Assembly (NCBI GenBank): GCA_004323695.1
Contig: SCRU01000173.1
Location: 1 to 64,000, forward strand
Length of the DNA stretch: 64,000 bases
Reading direction: 5' to 3'
From: Burkholderiaceae bacterium
GTDB lineage: Bacteria > Pseudomonadota > Gammaproteobacteria > Burkholderiales > Burkholderiaceae_C
A model generated the notes under the pieces. That model was not told where the DNA came from. It made no database searches and saw only the letters and a program-made list of their open reading frames with translations. A program made the translations under genes and the position numbers. Below, one piece after another: positions 1 to 9,065 of this stretch (positions within the stretch are counted from its first letter, which is position 1; each line of letters starts with the position of its first letter).

Positions 1-290
1 TGGCTGTTGGTCCACGGGAAGTCTTGCCGCGTCGACGACACCACGTACTTCGGCTTGGCCTCCAGCCTGACCGCCCACTCGCGCATCGCCGGCGGCGCCT
101 CCGTGTCGCCGCGCGCGACCGCCGGCCAGGAGCTCTCCATCATCTCGTAGGTGACCCGGCCCCACAGCATCGCCCCACTCTTGTCCATGAGGCGGGTGAA
201 GAAGGCGTGTGTTTCGTCGTCGGCAATGCCCTCCCGGTGGTCGAGGCAACCGTCGAGGGTGACGTTGATGCTGAAGGTCAAGAGCCCCAT
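1..290 (-). CDS. DHFR/RibD C-terminal-fold family protein (partial, 3' end outside window)
   Basis: Not in the ORF track because it runs off the left edge. Reverse translation from the ATG at 290 gives MGLLTFSINVTLDGCLDH and then LWGRVTYEMM, the typical opening of the small dihydrofolate-reductase-like (RibD C-terminal fold, YyaP-type) proteins, which bind NAD(P)H. 96 residues are visible; family members are about 180-210 residues long, so roughly half is missing. The true substrate of this family is generally unknown, and it should not be read as trimethoprim-resistance DHFR. It lies on the strand and side expected of an integron cassette relative to the intI relic at 1383. A GGAG about 12 nt upstream is a weak ribosome-binding site. 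Confidence 0.8.
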   Translation of the reverse strand, partial: MGLLTFSINVTLDGCLDHREGIADDETHAFFTRLMDKSGAMLWGRVTYEMMESSWPAVARGDTEAPPAMREWAVRLEAKPKYVVSSTRQDFPWTNS

Positions 291-402
291 GGTGCGAATC
301 TACTCCGAGTTGGGCAGACCGCTGGGCGGGCAGTTGTCGGCGAACACCCATCCACGTTGGTGACGATGGACGCGCCGGTGACGCAGATTCCATTTCGGCA
401 CG

Positions 403-521
403 GCTCCAACCGAGCCCACGATCGACGCCGGATATACGACTGCAGGCGCTTCCCAAAAAGCCAAAACTATCGATCAGTTTTTTGCCGTTGGGAGGAGTCC
501 ATATACGACCTGTTAGGGCGC
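403..521 (-). other. Candidate attC-like cassette junction
   Basis: Read on the minus strand, the gap after the 543-1217 gene starts with GCGCCCTAAC (521-512), which resembles an R'' core (RYYYAAC). It ends at GTTGGAGC (410-403), the only plausible R' core (GTTRRRY-like, with one extra base). Between them lies a hairpin-forming stretch with CAAAAAACT and AGTTTTGG around GATCGAT. The 10-mer GTTAGGGCGC here is repeated inverted at 1258-1267 on the other side of the gene, as cassette ends require. Against it, I could not pair the L boxes convincingly, so this is a candidate only. Confidence 0.35.
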
Positions 522-542
522 ATTGGCGCACGATCTTCGCAT

Positions 543-1217
543 CTAGCTTGGCGACTGGGGCACCACAGGTTCAGAGAGATCTCGGAACTCAGGCACATAC
601 AGATGAATGGTGCTAAGTAGCTCGTGGGCAATCTGCCGCATACAGGCGAGCTCAGGACGGCCGGCGAGCGCGGACTCCACTCTCCCATCGCTGAATATCC
701 ACCCGAGTGAGTTCTCCCGCGAGAGTGCCATATAGCCTTCTTCAAGACCTGGGTCAACGTGCGCCCCTCCGTCGGTGTCAGCGACATTCAGAACCAACTC
801 GCGTCGACAAAAGGTTCGCTTCTTGTTGTCCTTCAGAACCGGTTCATTCCACCAGTCTACAAACGGCGTGGGACGCAACGGCAGCGGCCCTCCACCGGCC
901 GCTATCAGCGGGAGGTAACTGGCTCCTGTGGATGACACACGCATCATGACCAGATTGCACTCGGTCATCAGATTCCGTGGATTCAGAGGTCCCGCAGAAT
1001 CAAGAAACTTTCCGGTCCTGTATCCGAGCTGATCCAGCAAAGATCGAGAGTCGCCGTGCTGGTGCAAAAGGACCCGAAGGCTCAGGGATATGTGCTTCCC
1101 AACCGCTTCTAATCCATTGTCGTATGACTGGCACGAATGTCTTAAGAGCTGGAGCTGTTCCCGAAGCTCCTTCTTCAAATCGTCCTTGGAGCGTTGCACC
1201 CTTTGTGTCTTTGCCAT
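543..1217 (-). CDS. Conserved hypothetical protein, probable integron cassette gene
   Basis: 224 residues from ATG 1217 (MAKTQRVQRSKDDLKKE); the track's longer start at 1247 adds ten residues that look like leader. The N-terminus is basic and helical (KDDLKKELREQLQLLRHSC); the middle is rich in Trp, Gly and Pro (TPFVDWWNEPV), followed by LVLNVADTDGGAHVDP. I recall similar proteins annotated only as hypothetical and know no function. There is no signal peptide, membrane segment or recognisable catalytic motif. GC content is visibly lower than in the neighbouring housekeeping genes, which fits a transferred cassette. It reads away from the intI relic and is flanked by inverted GTTAGGGCGC copies at 512 and 1258. 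Confidence 0.75.
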   Translation of the reverse strand: MAKTQRVQRSKDDLKKELREQLQLLRHSCQSYDNGLEAVGKHISLSLRVLLHQHGDSRSLLDQLGYRTGKFLDSAGPLNPRNLMTECNLVMMRVSSTGASYLPLIAAGGGPLPLRPTPFVDWWNEPVLKDNKKRTFCRRELVLNVADTDGGAHVDPGLEEGYMALSRENSLGWIFSDGRVESALAGRPELACMRQIAHELLSTIHLYVPEFRDLSEPVVPQSPS

Positions 1218-1256
1218 TTTGTTTTCGCTTTCAGCGTGACACTGCACTAGATACCG

Positions 1257-1382
1257 TGCGCCCTAACTAGAAACAGACGCCGGCCATCTTACCGGGACCA
1301 GTCGGGTAAGACAATCCGTGCTCGGCGCAACCACAGGAAACCCCGATCCCGGCATCGATTAGCCAAACCTAAAATCCGGCGG
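1257..1382. other. Possible attI region and first cassette boundary
   Basis: The gap between the intI relic and the first leftward gene. GCGCCCTAAC at 1258-1267 is GTTAGGGCGC on the minus strand, a GTTRRR-type core where a first cassette would join attI. The 115 bases from there to the intI start have no reading frame of note and are where attI would lie in a normal integron. No second simple site was recognisable, so the attI assignment is positional only. Confidence 0.35.
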
Positions 1383-1844
1383 ATGGAGCCGCACGCCACG
1401 CCGTCGCCCGCCGACCCTGCACCCCCGCCGCCGAAGCTGTTGGAGCGCATGCGCACGCACCTGCGTACGCGGCATTACAGCCTCCGCACCGAGACGGCTT
1501 GCCTCGACTGGGCGCGGCGCTTCATTCAGTTTCACGGCAAGCGGCACCCGCAGGACATGGGCGCGGCGCAAGTGGAGGCGTTCCTGAGCCATCTGGCGGT
1601 GGACCGGCAGGTGGCCGCTTCGACGCAGAACCAGGCCAAGGCGGCGCACGTGGCGCAGATCGACAAGCCGGTCACGCCACACGTGCTGAGCCATTCGTTT
1701 GCCACGCATCTGCTCCGATCGGGTTATGACATCCGAACCGTGCAGGAGCTGCTGGGGCATGCCGACATGAAAACGACGATGATCTACACCCATGTCATGA
1801 ACAAGGGCGGGCGCGGGGTGCTCAGTCCGCTGGACGCGCTGTGA
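1383..1844 (+). pseudogene. intI: Integron integrase (IntI) relic with internal deletion
   Basis: 153 residues against about 320-340 for IntI proteins. Residues 18-86 match the SAM-like N-terminal DNA-binding domain ([21 protein letters not shown]). The sequence then jumps directly to [10 protein letters not shown] and runs to the normal C-terminal end ([16 protein letters not shown]). The missing part, about 170-190 residues, would carry the first catalytic Arg, the beta-hairpin Lys and the IntI-specific insertion. His100, His126 and the nucleophile Tyr135 remain. The box II Arg (HVLRHSF in relatives) is Ser103, explained by CGC to AGC. The frame is intact, but the protein cannot be an active recombinase. 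Its TGA overlaps the GTG start of rarA. Confidence 0.85.
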
Positions 1845-3163
1845 ACGCCACGACTGCCAATACGCCAACGCCAACGCCAACTCAGGGCCACGCGCCGCTG
1901 GCCGAGCGGTTGCGCCCGCGCGGCCTGGGCGAAGTCGTGGGCCAGCAGCATCTGCTGGGCGAGGGCATGGCGCTGCGCATCGCGTTCGAGTCGGGCCAGC
2001 CGCACAGCTGCATCCTGTGGGGGCCGCCGGGCACGGGCAAGACGACCATTGCGCGGCTGATGGCCGATGCGTTCGACGCCCAGTTCATCACCATCAGCGC
2101 CGTGCTGGGCGGCGTGAAGGACATCCGCGAGGCGGTGGAGCAGGCGGTCGCCGCACGCGACGGCCTGATGCGCCAGCGCACCATCGTGTTCGTCGACGAG
2201 GTGCACCGCTTCAACAAGAGCCAGCAGGACGCGTTCCTGCCGCATGTGGAAAGCGGCCTGTTCACCTTCATCGGCGCGACCACCGAGAACCCGTCGTTCG
2301 AGGTGAACTCGGCACTGCTGTCGCGCGCGACGGTGTACGTGCTGCAGCCGCTGTCGGAACAGGATCTCAAGCAAATAGTGGCCAAAGCCCTTGCCCTTGA
2401 AGAGATTTCAGCTATTGAAGATGTAGCAATTGAGCACCTGGTGGCTTATGCCGACGGCGACGCACGGCGCCTGCTCAACACGCTGGAAACGCTGGCGGTG
2501 GCGGCCGCGCGGGAGCAGTCCGGCGAGATCACCGACGCCTGGATGATGAAGGTGCTGGGGCAGCAGCTGCGCCGCTACGACAAGGGCGGCGAGCAGTTCT
2601 ACGACACCATCAGCGCGCTGCACAAGTCGGTGCGCGGCTCGGACCCCGATGCGGCGCTGTACTGGTTCGTGCGCATGCTCGACGGCGGCGCCGACCCGCG
2701 CTACCTGGCGCGCCGGCTGCTGCGCATGGCCAGCGAAGACATTGGCCTGGCGGACCCGCGCGCGCTGCGCCTGGCGCTCGATGCGGCCGAGGTGTACGAG
2801 CGGCTCGGCAGCCCCGAGGGCGAGCTGGCGCTGGCCGAGTGCGTGGTTTATCTGGCGATGGCGCCGAAGTCGAATGCGGTCTATAAGGCTTTCAACGAGG
2901 CGAAGGCGTTTGTCGCAGGCGGCGGCACGCGCGCGGTGCCGCTGCACCTGCGCAATGCGCCGACCCGGCTGATGAAGGATCTCGACTACGGCCGCGGCTA
3001 CCGCTACGCGCACGACGAGGAGGGCGCGTTTGCGGCCGGCGCGCGCTACTGGCCCGACGATATCGAGGCGCCGACGTTCTACCGGCCGGTCGAGCGCGGG
3101 CTGGAAATCCGGATCGCGCAGCGGCTGCGCGAGCTCAGGGAGCTCAACAATAAGTCGGACTGA
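1841..3163 (+). CDS. rarA: Replication-associated recombination protein A (RarA/MgsA AAA+ ATPase)
   Basis: Homologue of bacterial RarA/MgsA and eukaryotic Mgs1/WRNIP1, an AAA+ ATPase of the clamp-loader clade acting at stalled replication forks. Walker A GPPGTGKT lies at 61-68, Walker [11 protein letters not shown] at about 115-124, and sensor [10 protein letters not shown] at 145-154; the C-terminal part contains the usual MgsA tetramerisation region. At 440 residues it is of normal length. The start is GTG at 1841, overlapping the intI relic stop. The first residues are a TPTPTPTQ tract made by repeated ACGCCA units. Residues about 176-200 ([18 protein letters not shown]) are encoded by an A+T-rich patch unlike the rest of the gene, treated separately as a repeat. 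Confidence 0.93.
   Translation: MNATTANTPTPTPTQGHAPLAERLRPRGLGEVVGQQHLLGEGMALRIAFESGQPHSCILWGPPGTGKTTIARLMADAFDAQFITISAVLGGVKDIREAVEQAVAARDGLMRQRTIVFVDEVHRFNKSQQDAFLPHVESGLFTFIGATTENPSFEVNSALLSRATVYVLQPLSEQDLKQIVAKALALEEISAIEDVAIEHLVAYADGDARRLLNTLETLAVAAAREQSGEITDAWMMKVLGQQLRRYDKGGEQFYDTISALHKSVRGSDPDAALYWFVRMLDGGADPRYLARRLLRMASEDIGLADPRALRLALDAAEVYERLGSPEGELALAECVVYLAMAPKSNAVYKAFNEAKAFVAGGGTRAVPLHLRNAPTRLMKDLDYGRGYRYAHDEEGAFAAGARYWPDDIEAPTFYRPVERGLEIRIAQRLRELRELNNKSD
2366..2437. repeat. A+T-rich dispersed repeat patch inside rarA
   Basis: About 70 bases with codon use foreign to the gene (CAAATAGTGGCC, TTTCAGCTATTG, GATGTAGCAATT), read through in frame. It shares GGCYAAAGCCCT with the waaA patch and a CAGCTATTGA core with the other islands listed in this window. 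Confidence 0.5.
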
Positions 3164-3226
3164 TCGCAGCCCAAACCCGCTGATGGCCCGCGATCTTTCG
3201 AGGGTAAACCCGAGGAAATCGGCCTC

Positions 3227-3253
3227 TTGGCGCGTGGCGGCCTTGGCTACAAT
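3227..3253 (+). promoter_or_regulatory. Candidate sigma70 promoter ahead of livH
   Basis: TTGGCG (3227-3232) and TACAAT (3248-3253) are separated by 15 bp. The -10 match is good; the -35 match and spacing are modest. It lies about 150 bp before livH and just ahead of the strong hairpin at 3266. Confidence 0.4.
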
Positions 3254-3265
3254 CTCGCCACCCCG

Positions 3266-3298
3266 AACCCGCCACAGGTTGCACAGTGGCGGGTTTTT
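3266..3298 (+). terminator. Rho-independent terminator or leader attenuator
   Basis: AACCCGCCAC (3266-3275), a ten-base loop, GTGGCGGGTT (3286-3295), then TTT: a perfect 10-bp stem running into a T tract. It could end rarA transcripts. Because the candidate promoter lies directly upstream of it, it may instead attenuate livHMGF transcription. Confidence 0.7.
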
Positions 3299-3406
3299 GC
3301 TAGGTGATCAAAAAGGCTTACAAGGTCACACTGTTGGACGGCCCGCGCCGTGGGTTCCAGCGGCGGTCAGCTAGCACATCAGCCGGTTACAAAACGGAGA
3401 ATTTTT

Positions 3407-4339
3407 ATGGATATCCTGCTTCAGCAGATCATCAACGGTCTGGTGCTGGGCAGCATGTATGCCCTGATCGCCCTGGGCTATACCATGGTGTATGGCATCG
3501 TCAACCTGATCAACTTCGCCCATGGCGACGTGCTGATGGTGGGGGCGCTGACCAGCTGGTCCATCATCATTCTCATGCAGAAATCGATGGCCGGCACGCC
3601 GGGCTGGCTGATCCTGCTGATCGCGACCGTCATCGCCTGCGTCGTGTGCGGCGTGCTCAATTACGTGATCGAGAAGCTGGCGTACCGGCCGCTGCGCAAC
3701 GCCCCGAAGCTGGCGCCGCTGATCACCGCGGTCGGCATGTCGCTGCTGCTGGAGGTGCTGGCCCAGATCATCTGGAAGCCCGACTACAAGCCGTATCCCA
3801 CGCTGTTGCCGTCCCAGCCGTTCAACCTCCCCGGCGGCGCGGTGATCACGCCGACCCAGGTCATGGTGCTGGGCGTGACCGTGATTTCGCTGGCCGCCCT
3901 GATGTGGCTCGTGAATTACACCCGCCTTGGCCGGGCCATGCGCGCCACGGCCGAGAATCCGGCGGTGGCGGCGCTGATGGGTGTGAAGCCGGACAACGTG
4001 ATTTCGGCCACCTTCATCATCGGCGCGGTGCTCGCCGCCATTGCCGGCGTGATGTATGCGTCGAACTACGGCACGGCACAGAACATGATGGGTTTCCTGC
4101 CGGGTCTCAAGGCCTTCACGGCGGCGGTTTTCGGCGGCATCGGCAATCTGGCGGGCGCCGTGGTCGGCGGCATTCTGCTGGGACTGATCGAATCCCTCGG
4201 CGCGGGTTACCTCAGTCCCCTGACGGGCGGCTTTCTGGGCAGCAACTATGTCGACATCCTCGCCTTCATCGTGCTCATCTGCATCCTGACGCTGCGTCCG
4301 TCGGGTCTGCTGGGTGAACGGGTGGCGGATCGGGCCTGA
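3407..4339 (+). CDS. livH: Branched-chain amino acid ABC transporter permease LivH
   Basis: 310-residue inner-membrane permease of the HAAT family. It opens with MDILLQQIINGLVLGSMYAL and continues with GYTMVYGIVNLINFAHGD, the hallmark of LivH, with about eight hydrophobic segments. The track begins at 3350, but ATG 3407 with ACGGAGA six bases upstream is the natural start. It forms the transmembrane heterodimer with LivM, driven by LivG and LivF. It is first in a tight four-gene run, 21 bp ahead of livM. No periplasmic binding protein is encoded here, so the substrate (Leu/Ile/Val or another amide) is inferred from family only. Confidence 0.93.
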   Translation: MDILLQQIINGLVLGSMYALIALGYTMVYGIVNLINFAHGDVLMVGALTSWSIIILMQKSMAGTPGWLILLIATVIACVVCGVLNYVIEKLAYRPLRNAPKLAPLITAVGMSLLLEVLAQIIWKPDYKPYPTLLPSQPFNLPGGAVITPTQVMVLGVTVISLAALMWLVNYTRLGRAMRATAENPAVAALMGVKPDNVISATFIIGAVLAAIAGVMYASNYGTAQNMMGFLPGLKAFTAAVFGGIGNLAGAVVGGILLGLIESLGAGYLSPLTGGFLGSNYVDILAFIVLICILTLRPSGLLGERVADRA

Positions 4340-4360
4340 TCGCGGGAACGGAGTCTGGAA

Positions 4361-5443
<1,083 letters not shown>

Positions 5444-5452
5444 GGGGGCGCC

Positions 5453-6238
5453 ATGACAGACACGAATACGGATTTCGTCCTGAACGTTGCGGGGGTCTCC
5501 AAGCGTTTCGGCGGCTTGCAGGCCTTGAGTGATGTGGGCATCCAGATCCGGCGCGGCCAGGTGTACGGCCTGATCGGCCCGAACGGCGCCGGCAAGACGA
5601 CGTTTTTCAATGTGCTGACGGGCCTGTATGCGCCCGACAGCGGAACCTTCGAGCTGGCCGGGAAGCCCTACAAGCCGACCGCCGTGCACCTGGTCGCGAA
5701 GGCCGGCATCGCGCGCACCTTCCAGAACATCCGCCTGTTCGCCGACATGACCGCGCTCGAGAACGTGATGGTCGGACGCCACGTGCGCACCGGCTCGGGC
5801 GTGATCGGCGCGATTTTCCGCGGCCCCGGCTTCAGGGCCGAGGAGGCCGCGATTGCGAAACGCGCGCAGGAACTGCTCGAGTACGTGGGCATCGGCAAAT
5901 TCGCCGACTACAAGGCCCGCACGCTCAGCTATGGCGACCAGCGCCGGCTGGAGATTGCACGCGCCCTGGCGACGGACCCGCAGCTGATCGCGCTGGACGA
6001 ACCCGCCGCCGGCATGAACGCCACCGAAAAAGTCCTGCTGCGCGAGTTGATCGACCGGATCCGCAAGGACGATCGCACCATCCTGCTGATCGAACACGAC
6101 GTCAAGCTGGTCATGGGGCTGTGCGATCGCGTCACCGTGCTGGACTATGGCAAGCAGATTGCCGAAGGGACACCTGCCACCGTGCAGAAGAACGAAAAAG
6201 TGATCGAGGCCTACCTGGGCACCGGGGGAGGGCACTGA
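5453..6238 (+). CDS. livG: Branched-chain amino acid ABC transporter ATP-binding protein LivG
   Basis: 261-residue ATPase subunit. Walker A GPNGAGKT is at 42-49; the family-typical variant signature LSYGDQRRLEIARAL replaces the canonical LSGGQ; Walker B is LIALDEPAAGMN; the H-loop is ILLIEHDV. The AGMN after Walker B and the long insertion between Walker A and the signature (residues ~95-135) are characteristic of LivG rather than LivF. It is encoded 9 bp after livM with AAGGGGGC as the likely ribosome-binding site, and one base before livF. Confidence 0.94.
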   Translation: MTDTNTDFVLNVAGVSKRFGGLQALSDVGIQIRRGQVYGLIGPNGAGKTTFFNVLTGLYAPDSGTFELAGKPYKPTAVHLVAKAGIARTFQNIRLFADMTALENVMVGRHVRTGSGVIGAIFRGPGFRAEEAAIAKRAQELLEYVGIGKFADYKARTLSYGDQRRLEIARALATDPQLIALDEPAAGMNATEKVLLRELIDRIRKDDRTILLIEHDVKLVMGLCDRVTVLDYGKQIAEGTPATVQKNEKVIEAYLGTGGGH

Positions 6239-6239
6239 C

Positions 6240-6968
6240 ATGGCCAGCAGCAACGCACAGATATTACTCAAGGTCAGCGGCCTGAAGGTCGCGTATGGCG
6301 GCATCCAGGCCGTCAAGGGCGTGGATTTCGAGGTCCGTGAAGGAGAACTGGTCTCGCTGATCGGCTCCAATGGCGCGGGCAAGACCACCACCATGAAGGC
6401 CATCACCGGCAGCCTGGCCCTCGCCGATGGCGACATCGAGTACATGGGCCGCAGCATCAGGGGCCAGGGCCCCTGGGACCTGGTGCAGCAGGGCCTGGCC
6501 ATGGTGCCCGAGGGCCGCGGCGTGTTCGCGCGCATGACGATCACGGAAAACCTGCTGATGGGCGCCTACGTGCGCAGCGACAAGGCGGAGATCGCGGCGG
6601 ACATCGAGAAGATGTTCACCATCTTCCCGCGGCTGCGGGAACGCAAGGACCAGCTGGCCGGCACCATGTCGGGCGGCGAACAGCAGATGCTGGCCATGGG
6701 CCGTGCGCTGATGAGCCGACCGAAGGTGCTGCTGATGGACGAACCGTCCATGGGCCTCTCGCCCATCATGGTGGACAAGATCTTCGAGGTGGTCAGTGAT
6801 GTGTACGCGCAGGGCGTGACCATCCTGCTGGTCGAGCAAAATGCCAGCCGGGCTCTGGCCATCGCGAACCGCGGCTACGTCATGGAGTCCGGCATCATCA
6901 CGATCACGGGCGACGCCAAGGAGATGTTGAGCGACCCGAAGGTTCGCGCCGCCTATCTGGGCGAGTGA
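6240..6968 (+). CDS. livF: Branched-chain amino acid ABC transporter ATP-binding protein LivF
   Basis: 242-residue second ATPase of the transporter. Walker A GSNGAGKT is at 42-49, signature MSGGEQQMLAMGRAL, Walker B VLLMDEPSMGLSP and H-loop ILLVEQNA; the Gln in place of the usual His-containing D/H loop sequence is normal for LivF. It is the last gene of livHMGF, starting one base after the livG stop. The convergent reductase gene ends 22 bp downstream, leaving very little room for a terminator. Confidence 0.94.
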   Translation: MASSNAQILLKVSGLKVAYGGIQAVKGVDFEVREGELVSLIGSNGAGKTTTMKAITGSLALADGDIEYMGRSIRGQGPWDLVQQGLAMVPEGRGVFARMTITENLLMGAYVRSDKAEIAADIEKMFTIFPRLRERKDQLAGTMSGGEQQMLAMGRALMSRPKVLLMDEPSMGLSPIMVDKIFEVVSDVYAQGVTILLVEQNASRALAIANRGYVMESGIITITGDAKEMLSDPKVRAAYLGE

Positions 6969-6989
6969 CGATGAAGCCGGGGCGCGGCG

Positions 6990-8030
6990 TCAGGCCGGGG
7001 CGTCGGCCGGCGCCTTGTCGGCCTCGGTCGTGAACGCGTCGGCGTAGAACTCATCGGCCGACAGGCCGGCCAGCCGCGCGTAGTCGGCGCGTGCCGAATC
7101 CACCACCACGGGCGCCCCGCAGGCATACACCTGGTGACCCGAGAGGTCGGGGAAATCTTCCAGCACGGCGCGGTGCACGAAGCCGGTGCGCCCGCTCCAT
7201 GCATCCTCGGGCAACGCGTCGGAAACCACCGGCACATAGGTCAGGGCGGGCATTTCGGCCAGGCGCGCCCGGACCCATTCGTCCATGTACAAATCCGCCG
7301 GGCGGCGACCGCCCCAGTAGAGTGTCGCGGGGCGCGTGCTGCCCTTGAATTGCAGTTGCTCGATGACGGCCTTGATCGGCGCGAATCCCGTGCCCGAGGC
7401 CAGCAGGATGACCGGCTTGTCCGAGTCCTCGCGCAGGAAGAAGCTGCCGTACGGTCCCTCGATGCGCAGGATTTCCCTTTCCTTCATGGCATGGAAGACG
7501 TGGTCGGTGAACCTGCCGCCCGGCATGTGACGGATGTGCAGTTCGATGCCGGGTCCGTTGTGCGGCGCGTTGCCCATCGAGTAGCTGCGCCGCACCCCGC
7601 CCTGCAGGATGAATTCGATGTACTGGCCCGCGTGGTAGCGGAACGTGTCGTTCGCCGGCAGCTGCAGCCTGACCAGCATGACGTCGTGCGATTTTTTTTC
7701 GAGCGCCAGCACGCGCGTCGGCATTTTCCGGATCGGAAAGGCGCTCTCGTCGGTGACCTGGCGCGACTCCAGCACGACATCGCTGTGCGGCACGCCGCAG
7801 CAGGTCAGGATGAAGCCGTTGGCCTCTTCCTCCGCGGACAGCGCCTTGCCCTGGTGCGGGCCGTGCACCACCGTGCCTTCCAGCTTGCGGCACTTGCAGG
7901 AACCGCAGGCCCCGTCCTTGCAGCCGTACGGCAATCCGACCCCGGCGCGAATGCCGGCCGCCAGGATGGCTTCGCCGGGTTCCGCCGGAAAACCGCGGCC
8001 GCTCGGCAGCACGGAAATATGCAGGCTCAT
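6990..8030 (-). CDS. Ferredoxin-NAD(P)H-type reductase (CDP-6-deoxy-glucoseen reductase-like)
   Basis: 346 residues with three modules. A plant-type [2Fe-2S] domain has Cys37, Cys42, Cys45 and Cys77 (GCKDGACGSC, LTCC). An FAD-binding domain carries RSYSMGN at about 147-153. An NAD-binding domain carries LLASGTGFAPIKAV. Such proteins pass electrons from NAD(P)H via FAD to the iron-sulfur cluster and a partner oxygenase or dehydratase. The common database name after AscD/E3 is a homology label, and no ascarylose genes are nearby. ATG 8030 with GAGGA upstream is preferred over the track's 888-residue frame, whose first two thirds are antisense to other genes. It is divergent from the epimerase-like gene, about 100 bp apart. 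Confidence 0.85.
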   Translation of the reverse strand: MSLHISVLPSGRGFPAEPGEAILAAGIRAGVGLPYGCKDGACGSCKCRKLEGTVVHGPHQGKALSAEEEANGFILTCCGVPHSDVVLESRQVTDESAFPIRKMPTRVLALEKKSHDVMLVRLQLPANDTFRYHAGQYIEFILQGGVRRSYSMGNAPHNGPGIELHIRHMPGGRFTDHVFHAMKEREILRIEGPYGSFFLREDSDKPVILLASGTGFAPIKAVIEQLQFKGSTRPATLYWGGRRPADLYMDEWVRARLAEMPALTYVPVVSDALPEDAWSGRTGFVHRAVLEDFPDLSGHQVYACGAPVVVDSARADYARLAGLSADEFYADAFTTEADKAPADAPA

Positions 8031-8132
8031 CTTTCGGTATCCTCGGGGGCAACTTTTCTCTGTGAAGCGCTGATTTTGCCCGCAAACCAATCCCCCCTCG
8101 GCGCGTTGCCCGCGCGCTTTCGCCGCGAGCGC

Positions 8133-9002
8133 ATGCTGATCGTGGGCTGTGGCGATATCGGCCTGCGCGTGGCCCGCGCCACGGCGGGCCGGCTGCGGCT
8201 GCTGGCGCTGACCTCTTCGCCCCAGCGCGTCCGTGCACTGCGCGCTGCGGGCGTGACGCCCCTGCTGGGCAACCTGGACGTGCCGGCCAGTCTGCGCCGG
8301 CTCGCCGGCATCGCCACGCGCGTCGTGTATCTGGCGCCGCCGCCGGGCGAGGGTTGGGGCGACCCGAGAATCCGCGCGCTGACCCGGGCGCTGCGTTTGC
8401 GCCGTGCGCCGGTCTCGTTCGTGTACGGCTCGACGAGCGGCGTGTACGGCGACTGCCACGGGGCGCTGGTGGCCGAGAGCCGGCCGGCCAGTCCGCGCAC
8501 GCCCCGCGCCAGCAAACGTGTGTCGGCCGAACAGGCGGTGCGGTTCCTGGGACGCGGCGGCGGGCCTGCGGGTCCGGTGCGCGCCAGCATCCTGCGCATT
8601 CCGGGCATTTACGCACCGGATCGCGAGGGCGGCACGCCGCGCGCGCGCCTGGAGCGGCGCACGCCGGTACTGCGGGCGCAGGACGACGTCTATACCAACC
8701 ACATTCATGCGGACGACCTGGCGCGCGCCTGCCTGCTGGCCCTGTGGCGCGGCAAACCGCAGCGGGTGTACAACGTGAATGACGACACGCGGCTCAAGAT
8801 GGGCGAGTATTTCGATCTCGCGGCGCAGTTGTACGGACTGCCCCCGCCGCCGCGGGTGGCGCGCGACACCGCGCAGGACCAGCTGCCGCTGATGCTGCTC
8901 AGCTTCATGAGTGAATCGCGGCTGCTGGACAACGCCCGCATGAAGCGCGAACTCGGGCTGGCGCTGCGGTATCCGACCGTCCACGCCGGCTTGCGGGCAT
9001 AA
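8133..9002 (+). CDS. NAD-dependent epimerase/dehydratase-like SDR protein
   Basis: 289 residues from ATG 8133 (MLIVGCGDIGLRVARA). The glycine-rich VGCGDIG dinucleotide site is at the very N-terminus, then FVYGSTSGVYGD, SILRIPGIYAPDR, and a C-terminal part fitting atypical extended SDRs (YeeZ-like). The classical YxxxK pair is not clear, so catalytic activity is uncertain. In-frame TTG codons at 8106 and 8076 could add an N-terminal stretch (LPARFRRER) that some relatives have. There is no good ribosome-binding site at the ATG, so the start is unsure. It is divergent from the ferredoxin-type reductase, a neighbourhood I recall from other Burkholderiales. Confidence 0.75.
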   Translation: MLIVGCGDIGLRVARATAGRLRLLALTSSPQRVRALRAAGVTPLLGNLDVPASLRRLAGIATRVVYLAPPPGEGWGDPRIRALTRALRLRRAPVSFVYGSTSGVYGDCHGALVAESRPASPRTPRASKRVSAEQAVRFLGRGGGPAGPVRASILRIPGIYAPDREGGTPRARLERRTPVLRAQDDVYTNHIHADDLARACLLALWRGKPQRVYNVNDDTRLKMGEYFDLAAQLYGLPPPPRVARDTAQDQLPLMLLSFMSESRLLDNARMKRELGLALRYPTVHAGLRA

Positions 9003-9065
9003 ACGGGATCGGAACAATTCCGGATCGGCGGGCGGCGTGCCGGTTTCCCCGCCACAATGGCCGCC

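Noticed and set aside
403-521. Definite attC call
   Set aside because: R''/R' cores are plausible, but the L boxes do not pair convincingly by eye, so it is kept as a candidate only.
1850-1885. ACGCCA repeats at the rarA start as a phase-variation tract
   Set aside because: Hexamer units keep the frame and are few; simply gives a TPTPT linker.
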